A stretch of 64,000 nt of DNA from Glandiceps talaboti. Taxonomy: Eukaryota; Hemichordata; Enteropneusta; Spengelidae. The first letter of the stretch is position 1, and the number at the start of each line of letters is the position of its first letter. The notes beneath the pieces are model-generated. The model searched no databases, had not been told where the DNA came from, and saw only the letters and a list, made by a program, of their open reading frames with translations. The translations under genes were made by a program, and so were the position numbers. Shown piece by piece: positions 1 to 14,940 of the stretch. The DNA lies in assembly GCF_964340395.1 (NCBI RefSeq), contig NC_135558.1:13531501-13595500 (forward strand), given 5' to 3'.

Positions 1-2492
1 TAGAGAACTGATCCTTACACTCCAAACATGAAATACAAGACCTATACACCGCGGTTCGGAATTATTCCAAATTGACACTAAATACGAATAAAGCTTATTC
101 TGTTGATAGTCAGCTTGTTAAGCGAACTAGTTTTTTCGGAAACTTGAGCCAAACTGAAACAAATAAAAAACAAATCCGTCAAACATTTTTGCGAAAAATT
201 AAAAAACTAACCTACCTACAGACGACCAGCAGACGACCAGAAACTTTGAAGGCGGGAAAATATACATGTCGTCATGATCAACTTCTACGCGGACAATGTA
301 CGTAGGTTGAATTTGGCACCTACTAGTAGATTATTTTAAACAGATTTATAGTTTGGGTATTGACTTATCCGTTAAAACAACCTTGTCCTGATTTGAAACG
401 ATAACAGTACAACTTGGGGCCCGTGACGTTACACGGTTCTGTCATAAGGCTTATCCCGGAAACACACGGCATACAATGTGAACATGCAACCAAACAGTAT
501 AATTAGTGACAACATTAAGCATGTGTTGCAGTCAACAACAGTTGTTCCCTAACACTGAAAAGTCTATAACTTGTCGCGAAGATGACATTTTCTCCAATTT
601 CTTCATATATGATTTATTTTTTCATTTTTCACCAATTTTTTTGTTTAAAACATTCTGTTTTGATTTCCCTGTCGTATCCATTTACGCGCATGCGCATTGA
701 AAGAAATTGTTGTGATTTTTTTTTAATCATACAAAAGTTACCATTGCCTTCAATGGTTTCATTAATCTCCTGTATCGAAAAAAAAATATATGATGGACAT
801 CTGTTTCCCCTTCGCATATGATTCACCTCGTACGTTCATCAAAAGTCCCATCTCTCAGACTATATCTTCTCTCGAATTCTTTCAATGCTGTCAATGAGTC
901 GCCGGGAGAACGGATGTTTGTCCGAGTGTTCATCAACTCCTCCACAACAACATTTTTTTCCCGTCATTTCTGCGAAGGAGAATTTTGACGTCAACAGTTG
1001 ATATATATCTCATTTGTATTATCGGGGTGAATCTGCTCATTTTATTAATGTTCGATTTCTAAAACGCAAAAATAAAATTAATTAGACGGCCCTGCGCGGA
1101 GCACGCCGCTACACGTGGGTGCTATAGAACACAACAGCGTTCTCCCCATTCTCGACACCATTAAAATTCGCGATTAAAAATCGTACGCCGTCCTCGGGGA
1201 CATGGTTTTTGGTGTGATCCGGCTTGTACAAACACCAATCCCATAAAACAGTACAGACTCAGCCAGCCCCGATGAACTATGCTTGCCAAGATCATTCAAT
1301 TACTCCATATTTATACGGGCTACTTAATTTTGTGGGCTAGATCACGCATCGAATGCCACCTGTCATCGGCTGGAAACTCCCCCCTACAATTGACAGAACA
1401 GTAAAGGTAAATCCGATCGACGGCTGCACAATTTTGACTTTTTTTTCCGACATTGCAAGAAAAAGTCAAAAGTGAATTACAGCTGTTTCAAAAGATCTTC
1501 GTTGTCGTCGTCGTAGTACGTGCGTCGACAGGAAAACGGCCCTTAGCAAAATCTGTCCTTTTGAAAAAAAAAGGGGGAATAGTTGAGAGAAGGTTAAAAA
1601 ACGCAATCACTGAAATTGCTTTCAGGAGTCAGCGGAAAAAGGAACTAAATCTTATCAGCTTTGCATCACAAATGTAAAATAAATCATTTCGACTGCAATG
1701 TTTACGTTTCACATGTTACGCAGTTCACCTGTGTGCCTTTTTTTTTATTTTCGTCTGCGTACCACTCCAGAACCGAATTATCAACAATGCGTTACGTAAC
1801 GACGCCATATGTTTGACATTACTTTTCTTCATAAGCATTTAAATTACCATATAATTTGCATATGAATATATTAGAATAATACCTGATTGGATACTACATC
1901 AGATATGTTTATACTAACTTTTAAAAACATAGCCACAAATGTGCACATTACAACATAACCTACCTCAACAGGCCTACGAAGTCCGATCCCGCGAAAATTA
2001 TTGGCATTTAAAAAAAAAAATTGACATTTATCAAATTAATTGTGGATAGATATGACAGAAATGAAGTTTGTGAATGGCGTATGTTTTACATTTTTATTAA
2101 TCGCGGCCACATTTTTGACAATTTCTATTGAAATCGTCTACATTTTTTTCATCCAGTGTGTGCTGTAGTCACCCGTGTGATGTACGTTCGTTCAGTCGAA
2201 GGGTTCATATAAGAACAAGGGACGGTGATACTTAATTTATGCAAATATATGCATTATATATTTGAACAATAAATAACTTCTGTCTTTCGTTGTTATTACG
2301 TTATGGTTAATGCTACTGAATTCAAGTTGATTCAAAGTCGTTCATTTTCATGTTAGTTCAAGCCCCTAAGTTTTCAGAAAACCGAAAACGTTAGATTATT
2401 CTTTTGCTCGAATGATATTTCCACCACAGACTAATGATTTTCATATCCCCTGTCTGAATCTGTGTGAGTTTGTATGTACATGTGTATGTGTG

Positions 2493-2498
<6 letters not shown>
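1..2498. other. Intergenic, no gene seen
   Basis: No reading frame here looks like a protein and no exon with matched splice sites could be recognised. The DNA is AT-rich and unique-looking, with short homopolymers. One perfect CRE-type octamer is listed separately. Confidence 0.6.
986..993. promoter_or_regulatory. Perfect CRE octamer TGACGTCA
   Basis: The palindrome TGACGTCA is the full CREB/ATF site. No gene start is visible beside it, so function is unsupported. The same octamer recurs at 8090, 8166, 13365, 13405 and 26267. Confidence 0.25.

Positions 2499-2557
<59 letters not shown>
2499..2557. repeat. (CT)n microsatellite
   Basis: A pure CT/GA dinucleotide run of about 59 bp. The frames through it read as Ser-Leu or Arg-Glu repeats and are artefacts. 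Confidence 0.97.
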
Positions 2558-2561
<4 letters not shown>

Positions 2562-3470
2562 TAGAATTCCTCACCTTTACATTCTTCAAGCATCTCCGTT
2601 CAAGCGTCACAAGGATATTTGTGTATAAATTGTGTCGGCTGTGTGTATTCACTTTCCTTCTCTCAATACTTGTACGAGCAGAGAGTAGTTGCATTTATAA
2701 ATCTTCCTTAGTATTATTGTTATGATTAATTCTGAATTCATTGTTAAAAATGATTGTAGTACTAACTTCGATTTCTCTGTCTGTAACTTTATGTAGTAAG
2801 TGTATTGTTGTGTACTGCATAGTTCATTTATGTGTTAGCTTTGTGTAATGGGGAATTTTTATTTCTTTTTTCATTTTTAAAGAACACTGTACCTGTTTTG
2901 TGTAAATTATAACGTGTCACACATTATATTTATACAACTCGTAGTGTTAAACGCTGGGTTAAAAGTCATCACAATATAGTATGAGTACGGCTATTCATTG
3001 TCACGATGAAACAACGTGATGGTATTAGCAGGTACCCTCAACTGCAATGAGTACAGATACATACATGTACTATATACAATGTCCCCATTGATGTAGTAGG
3101 AAGATTTTATACATGTGTATAAATGTATGCATAAAAAATGCAAACAGTTACTGAAACTGTTCTGAGGGACTAAACATAAATTACGGGGGGGGGGGGTTCA
3201 GTATTTTTCAGAAGTGCAGTGCATGCAAAAGATTTACCATTCCTGAAGACCTTACGACACGGCTTAAACAAGGATCGCTTGAGACAGTTTTACCGGCTTG
3301 CTGCTGGTATATATACACGTATGTCTTTTGTTTGTCAGTGGGGTGACTCGTACTTAGGTCAGGAAAGTTTACTCTATGTGCAGATTTGTGCAAAACAACG
3401 GTCTCCTTTCACTGCGAATATTTTCATTAAAAGGGCACACCCGCGAAACCTTTCAAATCGAAGTATTTTA
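2558..3470. other. Intergenic, no gene seen
   Basis: Unique AT-rich sequence with a run of 12 G at 3185-3196. No coding signature was seen. Confidence 0.5.
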
Positions 3471-3770
3471 ATCTATATTCCAAATGTTAAGGTAGAATTT
3501 GCCTCAGGAACATTTCCCCTTAATATCAAAGTTCTCTCCTAACTTTGCCATATGAAAGCTTGTTCCTGGCCCTTTTGAAATAATAAACACAGTATTTGGT
3601 GGCCATATTGGATTCTAAAATGACTACCTTTGGACCTCTATTTAAACAATTTGTACGGTAAACCCCGAGATTTTGTAATGATTTTATCAGAGAATAGGTT
3701 GGAGTTTCCTTGAACAAAGTAACATCAAATTTTTTTTCAAAAAGTTTATTTCCGAGGACATTTTACTTTA
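3470..3770 (-). repeat. Dispersed repeat family A, copy 1
   Basis: This segment matches the reverse complement of 63255-63600. Shared blocks include a core around AACTTTGCCAT-TGAAAG-TTGTTC, the phrase CACAGTATTTGG near 3590, and GAGAATAGG-TTG-ACAAAGTAACA near 3690. Further partial copies sit at 4965, 35125 and 46970. No terminal repeats or protein were recognised, so the class is unknown; it is probably a non-autonomous element. Confidence 0.6.
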
Positions 3771-4964
3771 CGAGGAAGTTGGAGCCAAAAGTTACAGACT
3801 ACGCTATTTTAAAGATAAATTCTAATTTTGATAAAATCCATAACGGTTATTACAGTATATGGTCACCAGTGAGTGTAAAGCAAGATAAATACATGCTGTA
3901 CGTAAATTGGAGCACGATGTAGTGATACTCAGGGACTAACATTTTTTGACTCTTATCGGCGTTCATTTCGGGTCACTGCACCACATGCTTTAGGACTAAT
4001 ACAACATTTAAAACGAAGATATTTCGGATCAACCTTTCTTTATCAGAAAAAAAGAAGAAGCAAGGAACAGTTAGTTGCCTATATGTATGTCTATACCCGA
4101 GAGGGGGAAATGAATAATTAATGGTAGGAGCATCTAAGTCGATACAAATCTATGAAATCTAAGCGCCGTTCAACGGGAATTAGACTTACTTTGTTCAAAG
4201 AAGTCTCTCTAAGTCAGGAAATTTTAAACCCACTACTACCAGATACAACTTGTGGGAAGATTTTTTTTGAGAGTCTATGATTTTATCAAATTATTATTGA
4301 TTACCTATGAAATGCCGACGAAACTTCTAATATGCAAATAACTCAGCGTCAGACAACCATAAAAGGCAAGCATTGGCATTAAAGCGACACAAGCTGGGTC
4401 AAGTTGATAGGTTGTTTATTCAGGTGAAAATACTTAAAATAAAACCACATTCCACTGTTAATGTCGATGGATGTCTACCTATAACATCATCACGATTGTC
4501 TTTTTAGCATTATTAGAATAGTCGACTACAGTAGGGATTTCCTGAATATTTTTGACACGTATGATAAATTACGTCATTAGATCGTTTATGGGTTATATCT
4601 TAATACCCGGTTTAAGTTCTCTCATTAGCAAGTGTATGTACTTCATAGTGTACTGTGAGTAACTTTTCAATGTGCAGCAAAAACCGCGATAAAAATACTA
4701 CAAACTCCATTTTGTGCCCCTTTAACATACGATTATACACGTAAGTATTGTCAGTCTAGGAGAAAGCTTAAATCATCAACTTGTACCACTATAAAACATC
4801 GTTACAATTAGTATAGGTCTAATTATTATTAATTTTGACCCCCTAACGTCAAAAAATACTGCATGAAACCTTTACCTGAATAACAACGTACATACATGTA
4901 CACCTATTCAAATGTTCGGCATCTACGAATATTATTGAAAACCACGCTAGGAAGATTGCGCCTT
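3771..4964. other. Intergenic, no gene seen
   Basis: AT-rich sequence with no coding or structural signal that I can support. Confidence 0.5.
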
Positions 4965-5062
4965 GTGGACCAATAGTCCTAAAAATCAAAATTCTTCAAA
5001 TCTCTCCAAATTTTCCAATATGAAAGTTTTTACTACCTGGCCCTTTTGAAAGGAAATTGTCA
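4965..5062 (-). repeat. Dispersed repeat family A, short copy
   Basis: The block reading AATATGAAAG-TTTTTACTACCTGG followed by CCCTTTTGAAA matches the core of the copy at 3545-3580. The similarity stops at the (TA)n tract that begins at 5067. Confidence 0.5.
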
Positions 5063-5064
5063 AT

Positions 5065-5908
<844 letters not shown>

Positions 5909-5922
5909 GTTTCCATGGAAAC
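5909..5922 (+). promoter_or_regulatory. X-box-like motif (RFX site), palindromic
   Basis: GTTTCCATGGAAAC fits the published X-box pattern GTHNYYATRRNAAC at every position. RFX factors bind such sites in promoters of ciliary genes. An ATG in a fair context (ACAATGG) follows five bases later and opens a clean frame. That spacing is shorter than typical X-box to start distances, so a promoter role is only a suggestion. Confidence 0.3.
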
Positions 5923-5926
5923 AACA

Positions 5927-6071
5927 ATGGCGGTAAACAGGAGGTACATGGAGAAACAAATTTGTAATAATGAGTTGTTACGTCACAAGCTGGACGAAAT
6001 TGATAACGGACGACAGTTCAAACGTTTGTTACGTCACTACAATTGGGAATTAGGGATTATATATGATGTAG
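5927..6071 (+). CDS. Candidate small first exon, unknown protein
   Basis: From the ATG after the X-box, an open frame of about 48 codons reads as a charged, helix-prone peptide starting MAVNRRYMEKQICNNELLR. It reaches a possible splice donor (GTAG|GTAATC) at 6071. I do not recognise the protein. Its residue mix looks more like real sequence than the surrounding frames, but no downstream exon could be found, so this may be chance. The frame stays open to 6127. Confidence 0.18.
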
Positions 6072-6127
6072 GTAATCTTCAAAATGCGAAGTTAAAAAAA
6101 ACAAAACAATGCATATACGTAACATAA

Positions 6128-8048
6128 TTCTCAAATTCTAATGTTTAGCATCCCCGAATGAAGTAACAGGGGTCCCAAGCACAGGGGCGCGTATTATTGC
6201 TTAGATTGCCGTTTTCTTAGGAAAATATCGTACGAATCCTGCTGCTACAAATGTATCAATCTCTACACTCTTTTCTCCTTACAGGTAGGAATATATATTC
6301 AAAAGGTTGTTATATTTAGTCTATAGACCTGGAAAACAACAATCTATGAAATATTACATGCCCCTATGGTCCCAAGAAGCCATCTGGTAACAATTTCTCA
6401 AGATGTAGAACATGTAAATTTTGATCATACAAACCACTTAATTTTAGGCAAAAGACGGTATTTTCCCTTCTTGGTCTCTAAGGCAACTAAAACGTTTGTT
6501 TCCGATAACACTATGACTTCAAATGTGACAAAATAATAGGTCGTGATTCTATCTTATCTTTTGACCCAACAACAAGATGCTTGGCGGTTATATAGATACA
6601 TCGATCAATGATGTAGTTTGCTGAGGTGTGCACGAAATGAAGACAATTACATGTGAAGCAGACGAACACAAAATCTCAGACCATACTGTATCAATTCAAC
6701 TTGCAGGCTGAAAGGCCTTGTTTCTCTGGAATGGGATTTTAGAAGAAGAAAAAATGAAATAATCAAAAAGATACTGTTGAATGAAATGAAAAAAAGAACT
6801 ATAAATAAAATCTCGCCATTTGCATTTTACAATTTTGAGTGTGAAGCTTGTTAAACCTGTGTCATTCAGGATATACCGGAAACACTATTTCTTATTTTTA
6901 TTTGACCGTAATACCAAGCACAAAAGTTGTACCAATATCTGAATCAGCTGCGAATGGAACAATGAAAGGTTGTTTTTTTTAATCTTCTCTGGCGGTGCGC
7001 GGTGAGGAACTATAACAAAATAGAACTTACACTTAACCAATGATAATTCATTAATAGTACCCGGATGTCGATGCATCACTGTCTAGCTTCGAATTCTATA
7101 TAGCGGTATCGAAACCCCGAGTTAAGCATTGAGGGGACGAGACAACAAGTCCCCGTTTTGAGCCCGAAGCCAAATGACCATAAAAACGTTAGCATTCTGT
7201 TATCTGATGGCTGAGTGATCACAAAGTAGCGTATGGTCTACGTATGACAGTGACGGGTTGAACAATCACACGATTCATTGATGCTATGGCGGTCTTAAAA
7301 TTTCTCACGATGGTAACTTTTGCAGCGCCGTACTCAAAGTGACAATTATGGATGTACCCGGCACGAACCCCCGGGGCTAGCTACCAACAGATGAGTTGTC
7401 TGGACTACTAGCTTCGTTTAATGTCTATAAAATATATATGACAAAACCGCAAGAACCGACCAGTAACTCAGTGAAGACTTAACAGTTCACACAATGTTGA
7501 CACAACGTAGAATGAATACTAAATACGAGATTAAAAACAAACATACCACCAAAACTTCACTAAAAAGTCACCTCTTTAAATTAGCATAACAAAAACGAAA
7601 AAAGCCAAGAATATTGAAGACAGATTGGGTCTTAGTATGGCTTCAGTAATCTCCAGTTTCAGTTTGGTTAGATCGAGGGTGGAAACCTTATAAGCACTCC
7701 CGACGCATAGACAGTGGAAATTGAGCCCGAGAAAACCGATACGAATGTAGATAATGGAACTGGTTTGGCATAAGCTATTTTTATATTTAGAGTGCGTACG
7801 TACGTACATTTATACGGTAGTAGTTTTTGACTAGGTTAATTTGTCTAAGCATCGTTCAAACATTTACTTTTAGCATTATATCTAGATTGACAAGGGAAAC
7901 AGAAGACGGTGTACCACAAACTCGAGAGCAAAACGCTTTTATTAGAGCAGCTCTCGTAACAAAAATCATTGTTTTGTTAAAGTATATTTGTAATGGTGAA
8001 CAGCTTTCTGTAGTTGATCAAATTTTAAAAGGCGTCTCCACTACACTA
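6128..8048. other. Intergenic, no gene seen
   Basis: No coding region was recognised. A B-box-like stretch on the minus strand near 7361-7375 was considered as a tRNA or SINE promoter and not accepted. Confidence 0.45.
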
Positions 8049-8290
8049 TGTGGCGGGAATTCTACATTCGTCAAAATAATGTTTCAAGTTGACGTCACTG
8101 GTAGCATCGAACGAACAAATTTTGGCGAGAATTCTGAAGTCCGCCGTTCATGTTGTTTTTTAAGTTGACGTCATTGATATCATCGAACCTTCGAGTAATT
8201 ATACCGACGAAACATTTTGGCGGGAATTTTGCAGTCGTCAAAATAGTACACCAGACTGTTTCAAGTTGACGGCACTGAAGTGACGGCAAT
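8049..8290. repeat. Diverged tandem repeat, about three units, with CRE octamers
   Basis: Three degenerate units of about 70-95 bp follow each other. Each carries TGGCG-GAATT near its start and AAGTTGACG-CA-TG near its end (8051, 8122 and 8215). The first two contain perfect TGACGTCA octamers at 8090 and 8166; in the third the octamer is changed. No gene start is visible, so a regulatory role is open. Confidence 0.55.
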
Positions 8291-9116
8291 TGTTGGCATG
8301 ACTGACAGCAGACTATGTCAAGAGTCGAGTTTTTTCTCGTTTGTGAACGGTAAAATGACTTGTGAAAGGGCCCTAGTAATAGTAGAGTGCGTCGTCGAAC
8401 TGATACAGCTTTATTGGTTGGCAAAACGCCTCGGGCTGTTGACACTATCAGATAGAATGGAACACATGAACATGCAACTATCGATGTATTAATAGCTCCC
8501 CCGGGGTCACTTCTTTTGTTTGTGTCGCTTGTTTGTTGTCCAGCTTTTCGGGTCATCTTTGGTTTTGGGGATTCCTCGGCCAGTTCTTACCCCAAAATAT
8601 CTGTTGTAAATATAGTCAATATAGGCTAACTGAACCTGCTTGTTAAAGTATAAGTGTTCGAGTGACGTTTGACATCAGCCATGTTTTAAATTTGAACAAA
8701 AGGCATCCCCTAGCGTTTACACTGAATTCGGTCAAGTATTAAAAGGCCAAACTGTTACAAACAAAAATATCGTTCACATTTTTCCAATTTTTGGAGAACA
8801 AAAATCTACATTGACTCTCCATTTTTAATGATTGGTATACGGTACACGTATTACGAGTTAATGAGTGGTATGTTGGACATCACCAACCTTTGATTGTTCA
8901 CCAACACATCTTGTCTTGAACTTGACATTTCAACATCATCAATTAAGTTAATTGTCATTCATAATTGACATGGTTAAGTGCAATGGGTAATTGGAATTAC
9001 ATGTTTAGGAAGCGCAACGGTTGTTCTTCAAAAATTGACTTTTGTCGAAAACGACGTTTAGTGTCATGCTTCAACTGATTGATAATGTATTGCAGGAAAA
9101 TGCGAGAAAGAAAGAG
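8291..9116. other. Intergenic, no gene seen
   Basis: No exon or structural repeat could be supported here. Confidence 0.45.
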
Positions 9117-9726
<610 letters not shown>

Positions 9727-12389
9727 GTATGTAGGTAGATATGTTGAGCACCCTCAACGGTCAAGTTTAATTTTTCAAGTTGCCAACTGTGACGACGAGT
9801 CGGTGAGTATCAACACTAGAGTCATGCACAGGATAAAACAAAAGTCATGAGTAAACAAGAGTATATAGTTGAATAAATACAGTAGTTTACTGAAATTCAA
9901 TCTCGATTAGAAATCGTACAGTATCATTATCATACATTACTCTAAGATAAAAAATACATTTGCTTGTTTGTTTGTTTCTTATTTGTGTTTTTTTTGTACG
10001 TTTGTTTGTTCGTTTGACACTCGAAAAAGTTGAATGACACAAAATGAACCTTCACTGGCAAGCTTATTAGTTGCATTGTCAATACTAGATCAGTGTCGTC
10101 CACTGGAAAGTCTATTACCCTAATTCAACGTAGTATACATATTTTACAAATCTAAATAGTAATTTTTTTCTTTAAGCTTTCATCGTTCCGGTTTGCAGAC
10201 TACAGTTATTGAACATAAAACAAACAAAAGTGATATGTGTGTGTGTGGGGGGGGGGGGGTTTCAATGATTGGCCGCTGTCGTATATCATAAACAAACACA
10301 GTTACATTCACTTGTATAAGATTGTAAGGCAACCAAAGAGCATTTAATTTTACATCTCTTAGTCTTCTTCTTGTACATCTTACCGGGGCTAGTAAGCTAC
10401 TAACATGACATCCATGATAAAATTGCCAAAACGTTCTCACATTGTCACACATATGATAACCATCAAATTGTCGTCAAATCACCAGTCTTCGTTGTAGCAA
10501 CGGTAAAATAGGTGCCATCAATTATTACTACGAAATTATTACTACGAAAGTTGAAAAAAAAATTGTCTCCGGTGGGGTGTGCTTGCGGGATGTCCATCTC
10601 AACATTAATCCCCGAGAAGTACGCCCCCAGCGGTCAAGTTCTAATGAACATAATACGTGACCAGTAAATCTAAAGTTTGATGTTTCGTTGATAATTGTAC
10701 TATGTTAAGGAATACACTATATGAAATGGTGGCATGATGGGGATGGCAATCGATAACTAAAACCTACCACTAAAATATTTCTTGATTTTAAAATTTCTGC
10801 AATAATTAGTATTCATATGCACTGTCCTGCTTTACTCGCTTTACTTCCTGTATCCCATGGTTATATTTTAATAGCCTTATATGTTGTTCAATAAGTAAAG
10901 TTGATTCTCAGATACTAGACCACTCTAGTGATCCGACGTTGCCCGTTTCCGCTCCTACCATGGGAAGGGAATGGATATCGAAGCCCGCCCCCTGTGGTCG
11001 GAATCTGGGTTGCACGTACATATATGATATAAGACAGTTAACTGAAAATTGCCAACACGTGACTGTTCTTGTCGTATGTAACGGTGAGAATAGACTTTGT
11101 TAAAGTGGATGTATGATCGCTAATGATTTAGCTTTACAGCCAATAAAGGAAGGCTGAAATAATCTGTAGTTTGTGCGAACGTTGAAACTCAGATCTGCAG
11201 CTGGTTGAAGCAAAGCAAAATAGTTCCCCCTGCAGTTCGATCACAACACTCGCTGGGTCTCGTTATTCTTCGGAGAGTACAGCCAATTCCACCTTACCTC
11301 TCCGAAATAGAGAGTGTCACAAATGTATTTTTTGTTTGGTTCATGCATATATTGCTAGACTTCAGACACGGCGACTCCCTATGAATAAAAACAAAACACA
11401 GGAAATTATAACACATTGTTACCACTGGAGTCCTCGAAGTCTAGCATGAAGTAAAGTTTGATACAAGTATAACGTAAAACAAATTGCAGATTGCAAAATT
11501 CAATGTGCAACATCTACGTCTTTCGTTGTAACAGTGAAACAAAACAATGACTTCATCTTCTCTAGTTTTCATTTGTAATGTTTGAAACAATTAAAATGCA
11601 CATTTTTGACACACTGCACTGTTTCGGCGAGATGAAGTGCAATTGATTGTAAAAACTTATCCCTAACATATACTTAGGGTTTGGAAACAGAATGAAATCT
11701 TGGCATCAGTTGGAATCAATGAACTTCATCCTTCAAAATATTTGAAAGAAAAAAAAACCTGAACCAAAAATGTTGCCTTTTACAAATAATTCGAGTTCAG
11801 TTTGAAGTTACTTGGCAGTTTATGTAATGTTGATTACTTTGTGCACGAACCGGATCAAATTAAAGTCACATGCTTTGTTTGAAAGAATATGTATTCATTA
11901 ATCTATTTAATTGTGCTTTTTTATTATCCTATTCAGAATCTTTCGGGAACGTTTTCTTTAATAGCCTCTATTTTGTTTATCACGGCCACTATAAAAATGG
12001 TTACCTTATTTCTACCTCCAATTCAGTTTGCTTGTTTTGGGTTGGGCCATTTTTGTAATACATAATTCGCTACGCTTGTAGTCATTTTCGTAAAGTGCTC
12101 GAGCCTACCTACGTCAGTCGCCGATCGCCTGTTTTGACTTTATAGTCTCATTTATGATGCACTTTTGAATATATTTAGCTTTGTATTTACTGGTCAAGAG
12201 ACATATAATTAATGAACAATGTTTTCAAGTTTGCAGCACGGAGTATTTAGATTCGTTAGTAATTAAAACATTTGTGTCAATCTCCATCGTGAAGTAGGTA
12301 TCTTTAATACTTACCTGCATTTGCGTGTCTATGTTTCACAGCTGGTATATGATTGCCAGGGTTGATTACATCGCTGTATAATTACAGCC
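9727..12389. other. Intergenic, no gene seen
   Basis: No exon with matched splice sites was recognised. There is a run of 13 G at 10247-10259. Confidence 0.45.
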
Positions 12390-12605
12390 CGTTTTATGTT
12401 AGTGTTCACTGACTCACTTCGGTACAACCACACAGAAACCAGCAATACGAAACTGCGCACTCTATACTACGCTATGATAGCAAGTTCTTTGCTACATTTT
12501 TATCACGTACTGCAACTAGATGCAGACACGCGGGCGCCAATGTTCAATGTGTCTGCATGGTGGAATGTTAGATTAATTATTTAGACAAAGAAATTGCATT
12601 CATTC
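12390..12605 (+). repeat. Dispersed repeat family B, copy 1
   Basis: Direct-orientation similarity to 63766-64000. Shared blocks are ATGTTAGTGTTCACTG, CAGAAACCA, TGCAGACA and AATGTCTGCATGG-TG-AATGTTAG in the same order and spacing. The class is unknown. The copy at the right edge runs out of the window. Confidence 0.7.
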
Positions 12606-13456
12606 TAAAGTATCTTGTTATCTAAGTAATGTAGCTGTGTGGTTTATGTGTGGTTGTATCAATCAGGACCAGAGATGAGCAGTAACCTGCAACGTACTGT
12701 ATACAAGTACTGAAAGTGACGACACACAAATATCAAAACACAAAGATTTATTTCAATGTTAAAAAATCAAAAGTTCATCGTAATGTGACATCTTTCTCGA
12801 CAAAAATGAAATGATAAAAAAAACGACAATTATATATATTCTCACTACGCATTTTTTTCTTTCTTCGTCCATGAAGAAAATTAAAATATTAATATCATAT
12901 GGGTGCAGTGGGAAAAAACTTTTAAATCCACGAGTCTGCTCCATGTAATTTGTCGTGTATTTGTCACCAAGGCAACGGATCATGATAATAATTACCTTGA
13001 GGGCGACAAATTGCCATGGAGCAGATGCGCGATTTTGATCGTCAATCTGGCAGTCTTGCGCCCTCAACAGTCGAAATTAGAAAGTGTGTATTTTTTCATG
13101 GGTTTTCTAGAATTACAAATCGAAACGAAAAACTTGTGAATAAAGTAATACGCTCGTTTACTTGCTTAAGACGCTTATACAATGAAAAAAACACGTGTAC
13201 GTACAGAATCAAAGTAAAGTTATATTTTATATATTTTATCAAGAACAGTTTTGAAATGTTTCGGCAATAGATACTGAAAGTTGTTAACTTAAACTTCACA
13301 TCGCGCGTCACGTCGTAGTGACCAAAAATGAAGTTCTTGCATAAACGCATAACACATTTATTGATGACGTCAAACTAAACGTATAGCACATATACATGTA
13401 TTCGTGACGTCATACGACAGGTGCACAGGTGGTGCACTGATTCGGGAGAACGCATT
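12606..13456. other. Intergenic, no gene seen
   Basis: No coding sequence was recognised. A pair of CRE octamers lies at 13365 and 13405, just before the 260 bp repeat. Confidence 0.45.
13365..13412. promoter_or_regulatory. Pair of perfect CRE octamers 40 bp apart
   Basis: TGACGTCA occurs at 13365-13372 and again at 13405-13412. The 40 bp start-to-start distance is close to four helical turns. Paired full CREs are typical of cAMP-responsive promoters, but no transcript is visible here. Confidence 0.3.
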
Positions 13457-13716
13457 ACACTAGTAGAAAAAATAGTACAGTTTACGACACTTTCCGTACT
13501 ATAGTTCAGATTGAGTTCAATTCTGTACTTTTATGCTGATGAGGTGGACGTTTCTGTACTTTCCCATTAGCGCCTGTCTAATCGGATTATACTCGATCTG
13601 AAAAATAGTTCAGATTGCGAGTCGGAAGTGATTTGAATACATTTGCATTTAGTTCAGAATATATTCATGAGTTCACCCCCATAACCGGGCAGTAAACAAA
13701 TGAATATTCAAATCTA
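13457..13716 (+). mobile_element. 260 bp repeat, copy 1 (inverted partner at 31019)
   Basis: Reading by eye, this 260 bp block is identical to the reverse complement of 31019-31278, with sharp ends on both sides. One end starts ACACTAGTAGAAAAAATAG and the other ends GAATATTCAAATCTA. No terminal inverted repeat or target duplication is evident. The apparent identity implies very recent copying or gene conversion. The superfamily is not assigned. Confidence 0.85.
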
Positions 13717-14940
13717 TCTCGCCTGCATGTGATTCAAGGCGTGTACACTAATTGTTTGACCCACAGAAAACTAACAGTAACACTATTTAGTTAGTTAGTT
13801 GTCTGTGTTTGACCACATGAAGGCGGAGGGGGAGGGTGCAAAAGAAAAGGGTTACACACATGTACAGTGTATGATATGATGAGAGCTACATTTAATGTAC
13901 ATGTACATACGAACTGACATGTATACGTACATGTACAACTACGCTAGCATGTAAACGTTAGCAAAAACTCTTACTACTACCTCAGACCACTAAAATACTA
14001 GAGTGGTCTGAGCTACTACTACTTGCAAAAAGTATTTACAAGCATTTCCATGTAGGTCAATGAAATATCACCTATGTGGGTTATACTTCAATAGTCGGTC
14101 AAACAGCGTAAAGGTCTACATTCTACAATGACAGACATGATTGTTCAACTCGGTGCGATCTAAGATGAATTCACGGTGTATATTTGGTTACGTCGCCTTT
14201 GAATTGATGATGACGACTCGTCCGACCTAGACTGTTCTGGTCCAGTTTCAAGTGAAAGTCAGAATTATCACGGTGCCATTGATTATACTAACTGTGATGA
14301 AACTCGCCCACTCTAGTCTCTATGACTTCATTAGCCCCAAAATGCAAGAACTTAATAATGGTATTGTAAATCGAAGTTCATGCATGCTCTGACTGTCGCC
14401 TGTTTTTTGTTTTCTTACATTTTATACAATTTTGAATTGTTAGCTTTGTATTTCCTGCATTAATGTTGAAAACTGGTCTTTTTACTGTGCGTCTTCAATG
14501 CGCAGGTAAAATAGTGTGTTAATCTAGCATCGTGAGTACGCGCTCGCTTATGGTTTCGCATACCTTGGACTGCCTGTCATTCAGTATTGTTTTAGCCTAT
14601 TTATTTCTAAAGAAAAATGGTCTGTAAAGGGACTGCTTTAGTTGTCACAGTGCCTTTGTGGATTTATAAATCGATTTATGACAAGTGAGTCTACCTATTT
14701 TTTTTCCGACCCACTCAGTCAAGGAGTGCGATACACCAATCACCGTGTATTTAGCTTTGTATACAGTGTATGGATAATAGCAAGTTTCGGGACTGAAAAA
14801 TCATAAATTGTTTGTTAGACTTATTTTTTATTCAATGTAATCTGGGTTGATTGGGAATTTTCAGATATCAGGATTTAAACCTCGGATTTCAACTCAGAAA
14901 GGCTATATTTTTTGCCTCAGTCTGAATTATATTAGTAGAA
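13717..14940. other. Intergenic, no gene seen
   Basis: No gene was recognised. It contains the micro-foldback at 13981, annotated separately. Confidence 0.45.
13981..14012. mobile_element. Micro-foldback insertion, CTCAG family, 32 bp
   Basis: Perfect 11 bp arms (CTCAGACCACT and its complement) surround a 10 bp loop. The 7 bp CTACTAC lies on both sides (13974-13980 and 14013-14019), as a target-site duplication would. The flank is partly repetitive (TACTACTAC), which weakens the duplication. A related copy lies at 26142. Confidence 0.6.

Noticed and set aside
7355-7420. B-box-like GGGGTTCGTGCC on the minus strand, a possible tRNA or SINE promoter
   Set aside because: The conserved base after GGTTCG is wrong, no cloverleaf can be drawn and the A box is only a weak match.
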